In this document: positions 20,865 through 32,015 of the stretch, one piece after another | How positions within the stretch are numbered: the first letter of the stretch is position 1 | Layout of the letters: each line of letters opens with the position of its first letter | Assembly (NCBI RefSeq): GCF_963678635.1 | Contig: NC_087063.1 | Span: forward strand, 28,906,599-28,970,598 | Origin: Symsagittifera roscoffensis | Taxonomy: Eukaryota > Xenacoelomorpha > Acoela > Convolutidae | Direction: 5' to 3' | Length of the DNA: 64,000 nt | Program-made: the position numbers and the translations under genes | Notes under the pieces: model-generated | Database searches by the model: none | Seen by the model: only the letters and a program-made list of their open reading frames with translations | Told to the model about the DNA's origin: nothing

Positions 20865-22736
20865 GAACTTGGTAATAGAAGAGACTGTCCGTCTCTTCTT
20901 TATTCGCCAGCCTTTCCTTAGTTGTTGGCTGAAATTACAAAACTATCAAAACTTAGCATGAGAGGTTGAATTGAGTTGTTGGGATGAATCAAGCATTTCA
21001 GTGTACGGGATGACGAAACTCATTTTTTGGGATCAATTGAGTAGTTCAGTGTTTGGGATTTAACTGGGTGCAACTTTTGGGTTACGGAAGTAAGTAATTC
21101 AGTATCAGGGATGAAATATGGCTAGAAGTACTCACGTAAATTATCTGGCAAGGTGGTTATCTAAGGCTTATCTTGCGACGGTATCATATCTCTGGTGCTA
21201 TAAAAAGATCTTAATTTTGTTTATTTCGAGGAAATTGTATCATTTCAAACTTTGACACTAACTACAGATGCACCATAATGCTCATTCAGAACCAACATCG
21301 GAAAAGCAGGGTAGCAGCTGCTGAAGGGCTCTTCGTTTCTCCGCTCATGTCGGAAAACTCTGGCAGCCATCAGCAGGTGTCCATTGACACCCAGAGCCAC
21401 TGACTCTGAATGCGTTTCAACCATGTGTATCATGCGGGGTGGCATAACGAGGGCCTGGCGCTCCGTCAGAACAACTTTCTGACACCCTCCAGCATCACAG
21501 CGAGGGTCAGCCCCGGAAAACATCGGTATCCAACCCAGAAATTAATGCATCAGATGTTCCTGGAAAATCTGCTTGTTGTTAACCTACGGGGCCATCAAAT
21601 AAAATGGTTTGCAGCCTAAAAGACAAAAAACTAAACGGAACATATTTTTATATTTCGTTGAAAAAATTGTGCACCAAACTTTGTTTAACCTTTCACTAAA
21701 TTGTACATCACAGATGTAACGGAGAAAACCTGGTGAAATCGTGTTATTGCACCAGCCTGCGATAACAGCAGGTAGCCTGACTCCTTCGTCGGTACTTCTG
21801 TCTTCTCCAACTTTCTTTTATGTAGGTGTCTCGACGACACATCCTTGACTGCTTTTGGGACAGAGAACTTTTTGGCGGCCGACAAGGAAGCATCAGCATC
21901 AATGATCTTCCAGAACATTGGCGGCATTGATCGCAACAAAGTTTGAAAATCAGCTGGCTTAATTGATAGTATATATTACAAGCACTGAACACGAATGTGA
22001 GGTTAAACTTGTTTGAAAACTAGACCACTCAGTGAATAGGAGTCTAATTACTTTATAAATTGAATACCTTTTCCTTTAAGATGTACCGTCTAGCTCTGAG
22101 TTCCTCGGGTATTCCTTCATAAATTCGTCAATGAAAATGTCCCCATACATTCGGCTGTCAAACTGGCGACTATCCTCAGGCGCTGTTAGTTGGCTTTTGA
22201 ACCCCTAGATGAATTTAGACCAGGCTGACTAATAAACCAGGCTGACTGGATCCAGTTGACAAGATCAACCGCAGGCTTGCACTTTATTGAACTGGAAGCA
22301 GGCATGATCTAACAAAATACCCAAAAAAGACTATCGAAAATTAATTATAATGACTTTGAGCTAATTTTCGATTTTAATGCTTACTTGCGAATGTAAGCCA
22401 TAGTCAATTGGGAGTAACAGGTCAATATGACTGGCATTCGTGCTACAAGAGCTGCCTGAAACCACGGCAAAACCACGGCTGCCTGAAACCCCGGTTTTTC
22501 CCAAGACCTTTTGGTTTCTGTATCCGCACCACAGGAGTTTTTTCATCTGTCCCCAGATCTGCGTCAATCAGATAAAGTGGCGAAATGAAGCCTGGGGTAG
22601 AGGAAGTAGCGAAGTGAACTCTGGCACAAGAGGAAATGGATCTGGTCTCCGAAACGTTCCATTCGTTGCCTCGGAAGTGATACCATCCTAAATGGCGCAT
22701 CTGGCCCACCGATGGCCAACTGGTCGTTGACTCCTG
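20865..22736 (-). pseudogene. Multi-exon gene-like unit, tandem copy B, 3' part only
   Basis: This is the second copy of the unit at 18715-20760. Blocks on the minus strand: 22709-22443 (ISPLYLIDADLGTDEKTPVV, matching copy A), 21939-21685 (IIDADASLSAAKKFSVPKAV), 21523-21245 (RMIHMVETHSESVAL, ending SVVSVKV) and a GTGAGT donor-like site near 21130. The unit stops at 22736, exactly where the LTR array begins; sequence matching the missing upstream part resumes at 46413 on the far side of the LTR element. This copy was therefore cut in two by the insertion. Confidence 0.5.
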
Positions 22737-24364
22737 TAACAGTCGCCTGCTTTGGCCACATATGAGGTTAAAGAAAAATAGGCCCTATAACCCATGGCTC
22801 AAGAGTCAGGGACAATATCTCTTGTGTTTTTCTACCTCAGACGGTCGGAGCCAATTCGGTTCACTTGCGACATGAGACTGAAAACCCGTTACAGCTTAAA
22901 GGCCACTACCAAATTACCCCCCATTCTAGAAAATAAGAACGTCCCCATACTTAGGTCTCAAAATACTCAAAATACACGAACGCCGTTAAAAACAGGGTCG
23001 GAACAATTCGTACAGTTACTTTTTATTAGACAGTAGAACTTTGATCCATTTCAGATGGATCCACCTAAAACTCTCCTTAGCTCAACATAACAATCATAAA
23101 ACACACTTAAGAAAAATAAATTGGGTACTCACATACCAGCACACTCGAGAATTAGAGGTAACTAAATTAGTAAGCAACTTGAGAATAATTGGGAAATTAA
23201 GTTTGGTTCAATAAATTCTAATCGAACAAGTTTTATCTCAAGAATGGAGTTTTGGTTCTGGACCATTGGGACACCTCGGTTGTCCACCTTTCCACCGAAG
23301 GTTCACTCTGGTCCAACTCAATTTCGATGTTCTTTGATTTCTGTATCAAGATAGGACAGCTCTATTTCCGTGTTATTTTGATGTCAGAAATTGCGAATAG
23401 CAATTTCCCGCTGCTTAAAATGACCACTTTCCCGCGATTGTAAATCGGTTGTTCTCTATCTTGTCTTTCACCCCTTCTGGACTGTTACATAAAAACCCTA
23501 TATAACAGTCGCCTGCTTCGGTCACATATGAGGTTAAAGAAAAATAGGCCCTATAACCATTGGCTCAAGAGTCAGGGACACTACCCCTAGATGAATTTAG
23601 ACCAGGCTGACTAATAAACCAGGCTGACTGGATCCAGTTGACAAGATCAACCGCAGGCTTGCACTTTATTAGACTGGAAGCAGGCATGATCTAACAAAAT
23701 ACCCAAAAAAGACTATCGAAAATTAATTATAATGACTTTGAGCTAATTTTCGATTTTAATGCTTACTTGCGAATGTAAGTCATAGTCAATTGGGAGTAAC
23801 AGGTCAAAATGACTGGCACTCATGCTACAAGAGCTGCCTGAAACCACGGCAAAACCACAGCTGCCTGAAACGTACAGTTACTTTTTATTAGACAGTAGAA
23901 CTTTGATCCATTTCAGATGGATGCACCTAAAACTCTCCTTAGCTCAACATAACAATCATAAAACACACTTAAGAAAAATAAATTGGGTACTCACATACCA
24001 GCACACTCGTGAATTAGAGGTAACTAAATTAGTAAGCAACTTGAGAATAATTGGGAAATTAAGTTTGATTCAATAAGTTCTAATCGAACAAGTTTTATCT
24101 CAAGAATGGAGTTTTGGTTCTGGACCATTGGGACACCTCGGTTGTCCACCTTTCCACCGAAGGTTCACTCTGGTTCAAGTGAATTTCGATGTTCTTTGTT
24201 TTCTGTATCAAGATAGGACAGCTCTATTTCCGTGTTATTTTGATGTCAGAAATTGCGAATAGCAATTTCCCGCTGCTTAAAATGACCACTTTCCCGCGAT
24301 TGTAAATCGAATGTTCTCTATCTTGTCTTTCACCCCTTCTGGACTGTTACATAAAAACACTATA
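22737..24364 (-). repeat. Rearranged partial LTR array at the element's 3' side
   Basis: From right to left: a linker (24303-24364), a partial LTR (23871-24302), a duplicated piece of the neighbouring gene unit (23583-23870, matching 22203-22485), an LTR fragment (23503-23582), the same type of linker (23446-23502) and another partial LTR (22737-23445). Offsets are about 1381 bp for the gene-unit piece and 862-864 bp for the LTR pieces, so one duplication with an internal deletion explains the pattern. All pieces face the same way as the intact LTRs. Confidence 0.75.
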
Positions 24365-25230
24365 TAACAGTCGCCTGCTTCGGTCACATATGAGGTTAAA
24401 GAAAAATAGGCCCTATAACCATTGGCTCAAGAGTCAGGGACACTATCTCTTGTGTTTTTCTACCTCGAACGGTCGGAGCCAATTCGGTTCACTTGCGACA
24501 TGAGACTAAAAACCCGTTACAGCTTAAAGACCACTACCAAAATACCCCCCACTCTAGAAAATAAGAACGTCCCCATACTTACGTCTCAAAAAACCCAAAA
24601 TACACGAACGCCGTTAAAAACAGGGTCGGAACAATCCGTACAGTTATTTTTTATTAGACAGTGGAACTTTGATCCATTTCAGATGGATCAACCTATAACT
24701 CTCCTTACCTCAACATAAAAATCATAAAACATACTCAAGAAAATTAAATTGGGTACTCACATACCAGCACACTCGAGAATTAGAGATAACTAGATTAGTA
24801 AGCAACTTGAGATTAATTGGGAAATTAAGTTTGGTTCAATAAGTTCTAATCGAACAAGTTTTATCTCAAGAATGGAGTTTTGGTTCTGGACCACTGGGAC
24901 ATCTCGGTTGTCCACCTTTCCACCGAAGGTTCACTCTGGTCCAACTGAATTTCGATGTTCTTTGTTTTCTGTATCAAGATAGGACAGCTATACTCTCGTG
25001 TTATTTAGATGTCAGAAATTGCAAATAGCAAGTTCCCGCTTCTTAAATTTACCACTTTCCCACAATTTTTATTCGGTCGTTCTGATCTTGTGTTTCTGAG
25101 ATTTTCAGTTTTCGCGAGAAAGTTGAGCATGACAGGCTCAATTCGAATTTTTGAAAATTTAAATTTCCTCCCAAAATTACGTAGTTCGTATTCCTCAAGG
25201 TCAAACTTCCAAATATGACCGACTGGCACA
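24365..25230 (-). repeat. 3' LTR of the giant element
   Basis: 866 bp, direct repeat of 45547-46412 with about 4% differences in the compared 400 bp. On the element strand it starts TGTGCCAGTCGGTCAT and ends GCGACTGTTA. An AATAAA polyadenylation-type signal lies on the element strand at about 24650-24655. The sequence just upstream (TTTGAGGAGTA) is only a weak polypurine tract. A reading frame enters this LTR from the inside and stops at 25005. Confidence 0.8.
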
Positions 25231-25309
25231 TACTCCTCAAACTCAAGATCGATGTCCTCATCGCGTGTTGCCGCCTGCCAGTGAGTCCCCAGAATACCGA
25301 GTGTTGCTC
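25005..25309 (-). CDS. Putative small ORF crossing into the 3' LTR
   Basis: After a stop near 25310 a frame of about 100 codons is open on the element strand. About 26 residues lie in internal DNA (HWQAATRDEDIDLEFEEY) and 75 inside the LTR (VPVGHIWKFDLEEYELRNFG to the stop at 25005). No ATG is near its start, but CACTGGCAG just before could be a 3' splice site, so a spliced message could reach it, as some retroviral 3' genes are reached. The same LTR segment is open in the other two LTR copies, but most differences there change amino acids, which argues against strong selection. Product unknown. Confidence 0.3.
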
Positions 25310-25664
25310 AAGATACAGTGCCAATGGTCATTTACAGAAGTTTGCAGCAGACTTAAGTTTATCTACACCACAAAATTCACAACCATATAAAATTGTCACA
25401 CTATCGCTAAACAGCAATCTAAATTGTCATATACCTACACCTTAAATCTCCGCTTTTGAAGCTTATGATTAAAGTTTCTTTTGTCCTATCAAATCAGGAA
25501 ATTGTCATGCAACGTTTTGATTTTTATAATTAATATAGCATATTAATAACAATACATTGTTTCGTTAAAATTTCTTTTTCGTGAACTCGGATTTCATCCG
25601 AGTTCACACTCGAGCCCCTTCCTTTCCCTCTCAAGACTCAAGAAACCCACAATGAGCTCCCTGC
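25231..25664 (-). other. AT-rich 3' untranslated region of the element
   Basis: Between the end of ORF3 and the 3' LTR the composition drops back to AT-rich and stops occur in all frames, apart from the small ORF above. It contains the perfect hairpin at 25581-25607. Confidence 0.6.
25581..25607. promoter_or_regulatory. Perfect 12 bp stem-loop just after ORF3
   Basis: GTGAACTCGGAT (25581-25592), loop TTC, then the exact reverse complement ATCCGAGTTCAC (25596-25607). It lies about 58 bp after the last large ORF3 stop on the element strand. A 12 bp perfect stem with a 3 nt loop could be an RNA export, processing or 3'-end signal, but its role is inference. Confidence 0.6.
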
Positions 25665-26243
25665 TCACTTCGTATTCCTAGCCTTCGAAGTGCTAGGACC
25701 CGATGAATTTGACACCGTGATCTGCCTTAGTAGCGCTTCCTCATCATCAGAGCTGATCACGATTTCTTCCCATGCTCTCAATTGTTCGAAAGATCGCATC
25801 CACTCCTTCTGCTCCTGCAACCTCATTGATAAACCTTTCATTTTCGATTCTCTGTTCAAGCAAAAGGAATTGTGCAGGCTCAAGCTCACGTTCTTCGCCA
25901 AGTCCGCCTCCAGTATCGATTCTCTTGCTTTGGTATTATCTCCAGACACCCTACCAACTCTTTTCCAACATGTTGTGATCGCATTTCGATGGGTCAGCAG
26001 AGGTCTCATGAAGGCTTCAGGACCTATCTCCGCCAGGAACTGTCGATATTCCTTTTGATATTTCTTCATGGGATCTTTCGTCGCTATGTACAACCAAGAT
26101 GTCAACGTCGCTCGAAACCACGGAAAGAACCTTATGCGACTCCATACATGCCTGACTTTCATTGGTATGGCGAATACCTTGCATACAGTCTCAAACAACT
26201 CTAGTGTCCTGCTGTAATCTATAGCGTATATCGATTCCGCCAT
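25665..26243 (-). pseudogene. ORF3 segment 9 (C-terminal)
   Basis: 192 codons. It starts MAESIYAIDYSRTLELFE, has an aromatic patch (RIRFFPWFRATLTSWLYIA, residues about 35-54), then charged helices, and ends in an acidic Ser/Asp/Glu stretch (VISSDDEEALL) and a Ser/Thr-rich tail. The stop at 25665 is followed by AT-rich DNA, so this is the natural C-terminus of ORF3. The aromatic patch is too short and charged for a confident membrane segment. Function unknown. Confidence 0.5.
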
Positions 26244-26380
26244 TGGTGTCTTCGACTCCCTATATTTCGTTACATTTTACTCGGTCCACCGTAACGCCAA
26301 CATCGTACTTACTACCAAGATGGTCACCTTCTGTTGATGATCGGGTATCCCGATTGGCCGAATTTCTTCTACATCTCACA

Positions 26381-27409
26381 CTAAACAAAGGTTTGAATGC
26401 TCCGGGTACCACACTGTCTGTGCCAAGCAATGTCGATACCACACTGTCTGTCCACATGTGTAATCTCTATGTTTCGAAGATTGCGTTCTCCCGAGGCTTC
26501 CAGCCGAGGCTCTAGTTCCATTATTTTCTCGTGCGTCATATCGTTTTCCTCCTGCGCTGGAACACTATTCAACGGCTTCCCGATGGCATTCTGTTTCTCA
26601 AAATCACTCGTGTTTTCGTCCCCCAAGCTCAAGAGTTCTTCTCCCCAGATCTCACTCAAGTCCTTTCTTTGTGCCCTTGGCACCGTTCCCAGGATCTTCC
26701 TCAAGAGCTTATGTGAATGATGTGACACTCGATCCAGTCGTACGCACTTGGGTACCGAGAAGGCCTTATCCACTAGTATCCTTTGGCTGGATACCTCCAC
26801 CATTGCCATGTGCAATGGATAATGGCTCCCACATAGGTTGGCCATTAGTGATCCCACCAAGGATTTTGCATTTACAGGCAGGCCATAAGCTTCGCTCACG
26901 GGAAATCCCATCTCCGCCTCTAGGCCAATCTTCCACCCTCTGATATGTTTCTGAGTGGTCTGCAACGCCCCCGGCCACGACTCCACGCTCAACTCCGTCA
27001 CCAAATGGTGTTCAGACTCCAGCATCTCCAGTGATTGCCGACTACGCATTCTAGAGAAGAACCCCAGCGCCGTTGCTATAATCACTCTAGTGTTCGTATA
27101 GCACTCAGCCATAATCTGCACCTCGCTTTTCTCTCTTTCTGTTATGTCACCAAACCAAGCGACTAGGTCTTCTCTCTGGAAAGATTGTATTCTGACACAT
27201 GATCGTCCATCACAGATGTGCCCTCCGCCTCCGCACGTCAAGTCTAGACAGCAACCAGGTTCCAACTTCTTCACTGATCCCAGCTTACTCAGTGCTTCGC
27301 CCGACTCTTTATTCTGTGGTAGGATCAATTTGTGTATCACGTCCAACTTTCCCAGATCCTCATCTTTTGTTGGTGTTAGCCTCACTCGTTCCGTGACTTC
27401 TTCAATCAA
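26381..27409 (-). pseudogene. ORF3 segment 8, cysteine-cluster segment
   Basis: 342 codons. A cysteine cluster lies at residues 53-71 (GCC then LTCG, HIC, RSC), followed by a helical stretch with TRVIIATALGFF, then a long hydrophilic part. The cysteines could form a metal-binding or disulfide knot. I match no known zinc finger or envelope protein. A 30 bp tandem duplication at 26408-26452 (unit beginning ACCACACTGTCTG) has disturbed its 3' end, and the next segment continues in another frame. Confidence 0.5.
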
Positions 27410-27554
27410 CCTCGCATGGGGATGTGGACATCAGGAGGGTCTCAGCATTTTCCAAACCGTTCCCAAATTTGTAGTCATCATGCCATTTCCATTCCCCATC
27501 CTTAATTCCACTCTTTTGCTCGAGCGCGGCTTGCTTATCACCTTGGGTGTCGCC

Positions 27555-28220
27555 TCAAGTAGCAGGGCCTAGGCTTGTTTTCTCCCTCTCCATTGAATCG
27601 ATTACGATTATCTTCTCCGTCCAAAACTTCAACAGCTCCGTCACCTCTTGATTCCTGTGAGCGCTCCCGGCCTCTGAATTCAAGAAAGGATTGTACGCTA
27701 TTCCCATCACTCCAGACATGTATTGATACTCTCTTTTTTTATTGGGTCTCGAGTAATCCTCAGCGAAGGCTAAGTTGCGATGCACATCATGCCCCTCATC
27801 AAATTTCTTGTTGTGGAATCTTCGTATCTCATCAAGTTTCCCATGATTCTCTAGGGATTGCCTCGAGTCATCCTCCTTCTGGATCCCCGTACTCTGGTAA
27901 ACGTTCAGTATGACGGTGGAGACTCTTCTCTCCGTGGTTTTGCTCCCCATGGCCGTCTGATGAAACGCTTGGACGGTGCTATTAGTCATTACGGACATTA
28001 TCCACCTCAAGAAACAAGTGGAATCTTTTTTTCTCGCCAGACTCAAACCGGAGTTATCTCTCGCGACGTGTTGTACCAGCATCTGATAGACTTCTAGGCT
28101 TTTATTGCCCAATTTCAATTTGTCACGTAAAGTCAATACCTCCAATTCTATTCCCACTAGGCTCCACGCGAACATCAGCTGTCCCGCGGTTTTGACGAAG
28201 GGATTTGCCATCAGAGGCAA
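27555..28220 (-). pseudogene. ORF3 segment 7
   Basis: 221 codons, helical and polar, starting MPLMANPFVKTAGQLMFAW and containing KLDEIRRFHNKKFDEGHDVH. It is in a different frame from segments 6 and 8 and overlaps segment 6 by 10 bp, so small indels separate them. No domain recognised. Confidence 0.5.
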
Positions 28221-28890
28221 TGCGATGAAGGTGTTCTCATCGCCTCCTCAAAGTAATCCCGCAACAAGCTCTGCCAAGTCCGCTTTAGCTGACCCCCCAA
28301 TTCTAACTTGTTGACCTCGGCTTTCTGTTGAGTAGCCCAATTGCGACGCTTGCGGGACACCCCATGATCAAGCTTCTTCAGACAGTCCTCCAATTCCTTC
28401 ATCGTCTCTAGGGCCACCCACCAAGGTCGAGCCGTATTCCTTGTCGCATTCTTCTCAAGAGGGTCCTTGGTCACTTGTTTGCCAATAGCCTGATGCTCGC
28501 TCGAGATCCATTCTCTGCCAACATCTAATTCTCATGTTTGTCCTTTCGTCGAACCCTTTTTCGAGCCTGTTTTCTGAGGTTTGAAGTCTTCTTCTGTTAC
28601 CAGACTTTTCGAGACCTCTATAACTTTCACTATTTCGGCTAGCCTCCTTGGTTCGGAGCTACTCTTGTAGGCTGCCGTCTTCCAGCGCGCTAGGATCATG
28701 AGGGCAGTCTCCCTCAAGTTCTTCTCTGAGATAGCATCCACCGACGGGCTGCTCAACTCCTCTATCTCCCGTTTCCTCTTTCGAGACTTCATACCTTTGC
28801 TTGGGGGTGTCATCACAATCATCACTGATTCGATCTCTCTGTCCCGGTCCGACCCTTCCAACTCTTGCCTCCCCTGCTCGAGCCTTAAGG
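28211..28890 (-). pseudogene. ORF3 segment 6, basic linker
   Basis: One frame is open from about 28890 to 28211 apart from a TGA at 28532-28534. The product is strongly charged (KGMKSRKRKREIEELSSPSV; KPQKTGSKKGSTKG), with a likely nuclear-localisation-type run KSRKRKREIEE, then KELEDCLKKLDHGVSRKRRN. It could be a nucleic-acid-binding or nuclear-targeting linker. That is inference from charge only. Confidence 0.45.
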
Positions 28891-28930
28891 ATAGTTGTAC
28901 TTTTAATCATATTACTAGTCTTAACTTTAA

Positions 28931-29600
28931 TTATTTTATCATCAGTTTTTTTTCTCCGTCTTTACGAGTAGAGCCGTCTTTACATTCATCATCCTTGGTC
29001 TTCTGTCGCATCTCCCTCAACTTGACCATCTTGCTCAGCAACTCCTTTCTTGCTTTTTCATCCAGCCCGGTGCCCATCAACACGGGTTCCCCGAACTTGA
29101 CCACCGTGTTCCACAGTTCTTCCTTGAAGTTATCTAGCGTGGTCCCACTCATCGTCTCCTGATTAAACTCACTCAAGATCTCCCGCACTTCGAATTTTGG
29201 AGGCATTGAGCCTCTCATTTTCTTTGCTTGAGTCGTCCATGAGTTTATCTTGATATCGCAGGTGAGGAAATAGACCACTGCCTTATACGCAATGAACAAG
29301 GGGTCCAGCCATCGTAAAACTCCTCTTGCTGCCTCTCTACCGTAGCTCTTGCGAACAGGGATGGGACACCAGGGAGCTATTCATCCACAAGGTCATTCTC
29401 CTGACTGTTGGAAACTCAGGAATGGTTGCAGGCAAGACTTCCTTCTCTAGTGTCGTCTCTAGCTCCCTTTTTACTAACTCGAAGCTCTTTTTCCACGCGG
29501 GGATTCTCAGGATCTCTTGTCCGTTCGCCGTTAGGGGGTTCAGATTCCAAAACTTGGTATACGTCTCAATGGGGCCTTTACGTTTTTCCCCATCCTGCAT
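28931..29600 (-). pseudogene. ORF3 segment 5
   Basis: Two frames join near 29330: 29600-29337 (NPLTANGQEILRIPAWKKSF) and 29299-28931 (PLFIAYKAVVYFLTCDIKIN, then a charged lysine-rich end). A frameshift of one base would link them. The frame ends in a lysine-rich stretch and a TAA at 28931. No domain recognised. Confidence 0.45.
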
Positions 29601-31108
29601 TGCAGTTGCCCCCGGAAGTTAAACACCACCAACTCGGGATCTTTCACCTTCCCAAAGAGCACTGTATTACTCATTCGTGCCCTTAGCACCCCTTGTCGAC
29701 ACCAGTTCAGCGCCGTCCCATCCAACACGCTTATTAAGCTCACGTGCACTACTGAATGGCGGTGAGCTGCCACTAGAGGGTCCGGAAAGGCGTACGTAAC
29801 CGCTGGTCCGTAAATACAAGTTACAGCCTCCTCTAGTCCCCTGATCATTCCCACTGGGTCAGATCTCATCGCCAGGCATAGATCTGTCAGTAGAGGGATA
29901 CCACCATTCGCCTCCCTCAATTCAACTCTCGTCTTTGGATTCTTCTCCTCGACGGTCATGTGTCGGTTTTGCATCAGAAGATACTCCACAAGTAACGTCT
30001 TCATTCCCGCCGCGCACTTGTACGAGTAAGTAATTATACTTGGATGGGTCTTTCCCATCGACAGGGGTTCCACATATTTCATCAACCGATGAAATGACAC
30101 CAGTTCGCCATGAGTCAGGAGCACCAGTGCCAGATACCCATCAATCTCTACACCCCGACTGAACATGTACGCTGGACCCATGTTAAACAGGTACCTTGGA
30201 TAAACTAAGTATAGGGCTAGCAAGAGGCTTATGGGCATGCTCAATAGTTCTTGTACAAAGGCCCCAAAAATTGTCTCTTTCGCACAAAACACTCCAGCCA
30301 TGTATTTCTTTTCCTAACAAGGACTCAAGAGTTTCAGAATCTCGTGATCTTTCCTCGTCCTCAGCTCATTTTTTGCATGCTCCCTCAAGAATCCTCCAAT
30401 GGTGACCTCGTTCGCTGCCGTGACGAACCTAGCCACCGTCATCTCCCTACTCTCGGCTACCTCCAACTGTTCCCCAAGAAAATCCCAGATCAGCTTCACG
30501 AGAGGTGGGGCACTCTCCCTTGTCTTGTCCGTAGCATTCTCTAGCCTTGGTGTTAGAAACGGCCAACTGCCTCTCTCTTGTGTTAGTCGATATACCATCG
30601 ATTCCAGTTGTTTTTCAGTCTCAGCCACATTCTTTCTTTCATTGCTTGGTCCCCTCGATTTGCTAGTGGAGCTCTTAATGGTCAAGTCCATACTTCGGAA
30701 CCATAGGCTGGCTGTCAGGTGACATATTACTGGGTGGTCATCCCCTATTATTGGACTGAACTTCAGTTGCCTGGCGAGATTCGAGACCTCAAGTAAGAGG
30801 ACCTCATCCAATACAATGATGATGTCTGCCAATTCATAGAATCCCCTCAATGCGTGGGACGCGTCCGCCGACGCCGCTGCCAGTTCTGACTTCCGAAGAC
30901 TCAAGTTCGTGGGTTCCAGCTCTCGATTGGGAGCTGCCATCAGGATCCGCCATGCGTTCCCTTCGGCTATTAGGATCAAAATAGCATACACAAACTGCAG
31001 AGCAGGAGGCATGCTCGCGTATCCGGGGGACGTCGTAAATGTCACTTTCGTCCTGGGTCCAAATCGCGAACTGACATTTTGCTGTACCTCGTTCATCGCG
31101 GCAAACAA
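29540..31108 (-). pseudogene. ORF3 segment 4, long helical region
   Basis: One frame is open from 31108 to 29540 except for one TAG near 30311, giving about 520 codons. It contains TTSPGYASMPPALQFVYAIL, LRKSELAAASADASHALRGF, a hydrophobic region MPISLLLALYLVYPRYLFNM near 30240, and IDGYLALVLLTHGELVSFHR. The mix of hydrophobic helices and conserved-looking loops suggests a folded, possibly membrane-associated or self-assembling protein. I cannot name a family. Confidence 0.5.
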
Positions 31109-31968
31109 CGTCTGGATAGCCTCCCAGATTTATTTGGCGTAGGCTCATCACCTTTCAACTGATCTAGAAGCCCAGCCGCATGCAGATGATCGTGCATTCC
31201 TGCGAACAGCAGTAGCTCTGGTTCACAAGGCATCTCTGACTTTATCGCCATCACCAGGGTCAACATCTGGTTCTACTCTGCACCTGGCAGCGAGTATACC
31301 AGAGTTTCCAGCCAGAACAACTTGGGAGACGTTCCCTCGAAATCGGATCTCGTCACGATGATCACCCTCGCGGCTGCTGGATTCGCTCTATCGTATACTG
31401 CCAGTAACTTGGCCAATTGGGCACTGCCGCAGGGTTTCCCATATCTTGGGTCGTCTGTCAATTTGGCACCCTCGTAAGCGGCGTCTGGTAGTTCCATCTC
31501 TTTTGGTTCCAGTAGCTTGTCTACTAACCTCAACTGCGCGAGAGTTGCCAATCTGATTCTGGCGATACTTGTTCGGTGCTTGGGGGGCTCCACGATGAGT
31601 CCCGGACTCCCCAGCAACTTGAGAGGTCTGTAAATGATCGGTCCCATGACTGATCTCATGGGGATCCTAGTCAGATCAGCCGTCTCCATCATTCTTGCTC
31701 TCGAGAAATGCGTTTCGTGGGCCTTTAACCAGTCCACGCAATGGAGTCGGCTCAAATCCTCGTGTGGCACGTGCTTGAGCCCCAGGGCTTCCGCCAACTC
31801 ATGTCTGCACTCCAGATCCTCCAGGTCCAACTCCTTTACTTTCTCCAGAAATCGCGTTCGGCTTGCCTCCGCTGGTTTCTCCACTCTCTTGTTATCTACC
31901 ACTACCACTGAGGACACCACTGAACTTTGGGGCGTTGATGACTCCGCTTCCTCGGCTTCCATTGGCAT
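31109..31968 (-). pseudogene. ORF3 segment 3
   Basis: The frame from 31968 runs to a TAG at 31273 (231 codons; SARTRFLEKVKELDLEDLEC-type sequence, then HEDLSRLHCVDWLKAHETHF, PKHRTSIARIRLATLAQLRL). It then continues in the same frame past the stop (MPCEPELLLFAGMHDHLHAA) until a frameshift near 31130. It follows the SGNH segment directly. Function unknown. Confidence 0.5.
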
Positions 31969-32015
31969 GGAACCCGGTAATCTAGTCCGGCTGCTCCTCG
32001 AGCTGTCTCTTGAGT

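Noticed and set aside
24422-24718. 98-codon plus-strand frame in the LTR, repeated at 45604-45900
   Set aside because: It is antisense to the element, most differences between LTR copies change amino acids, and it is broken in other LTR copies.
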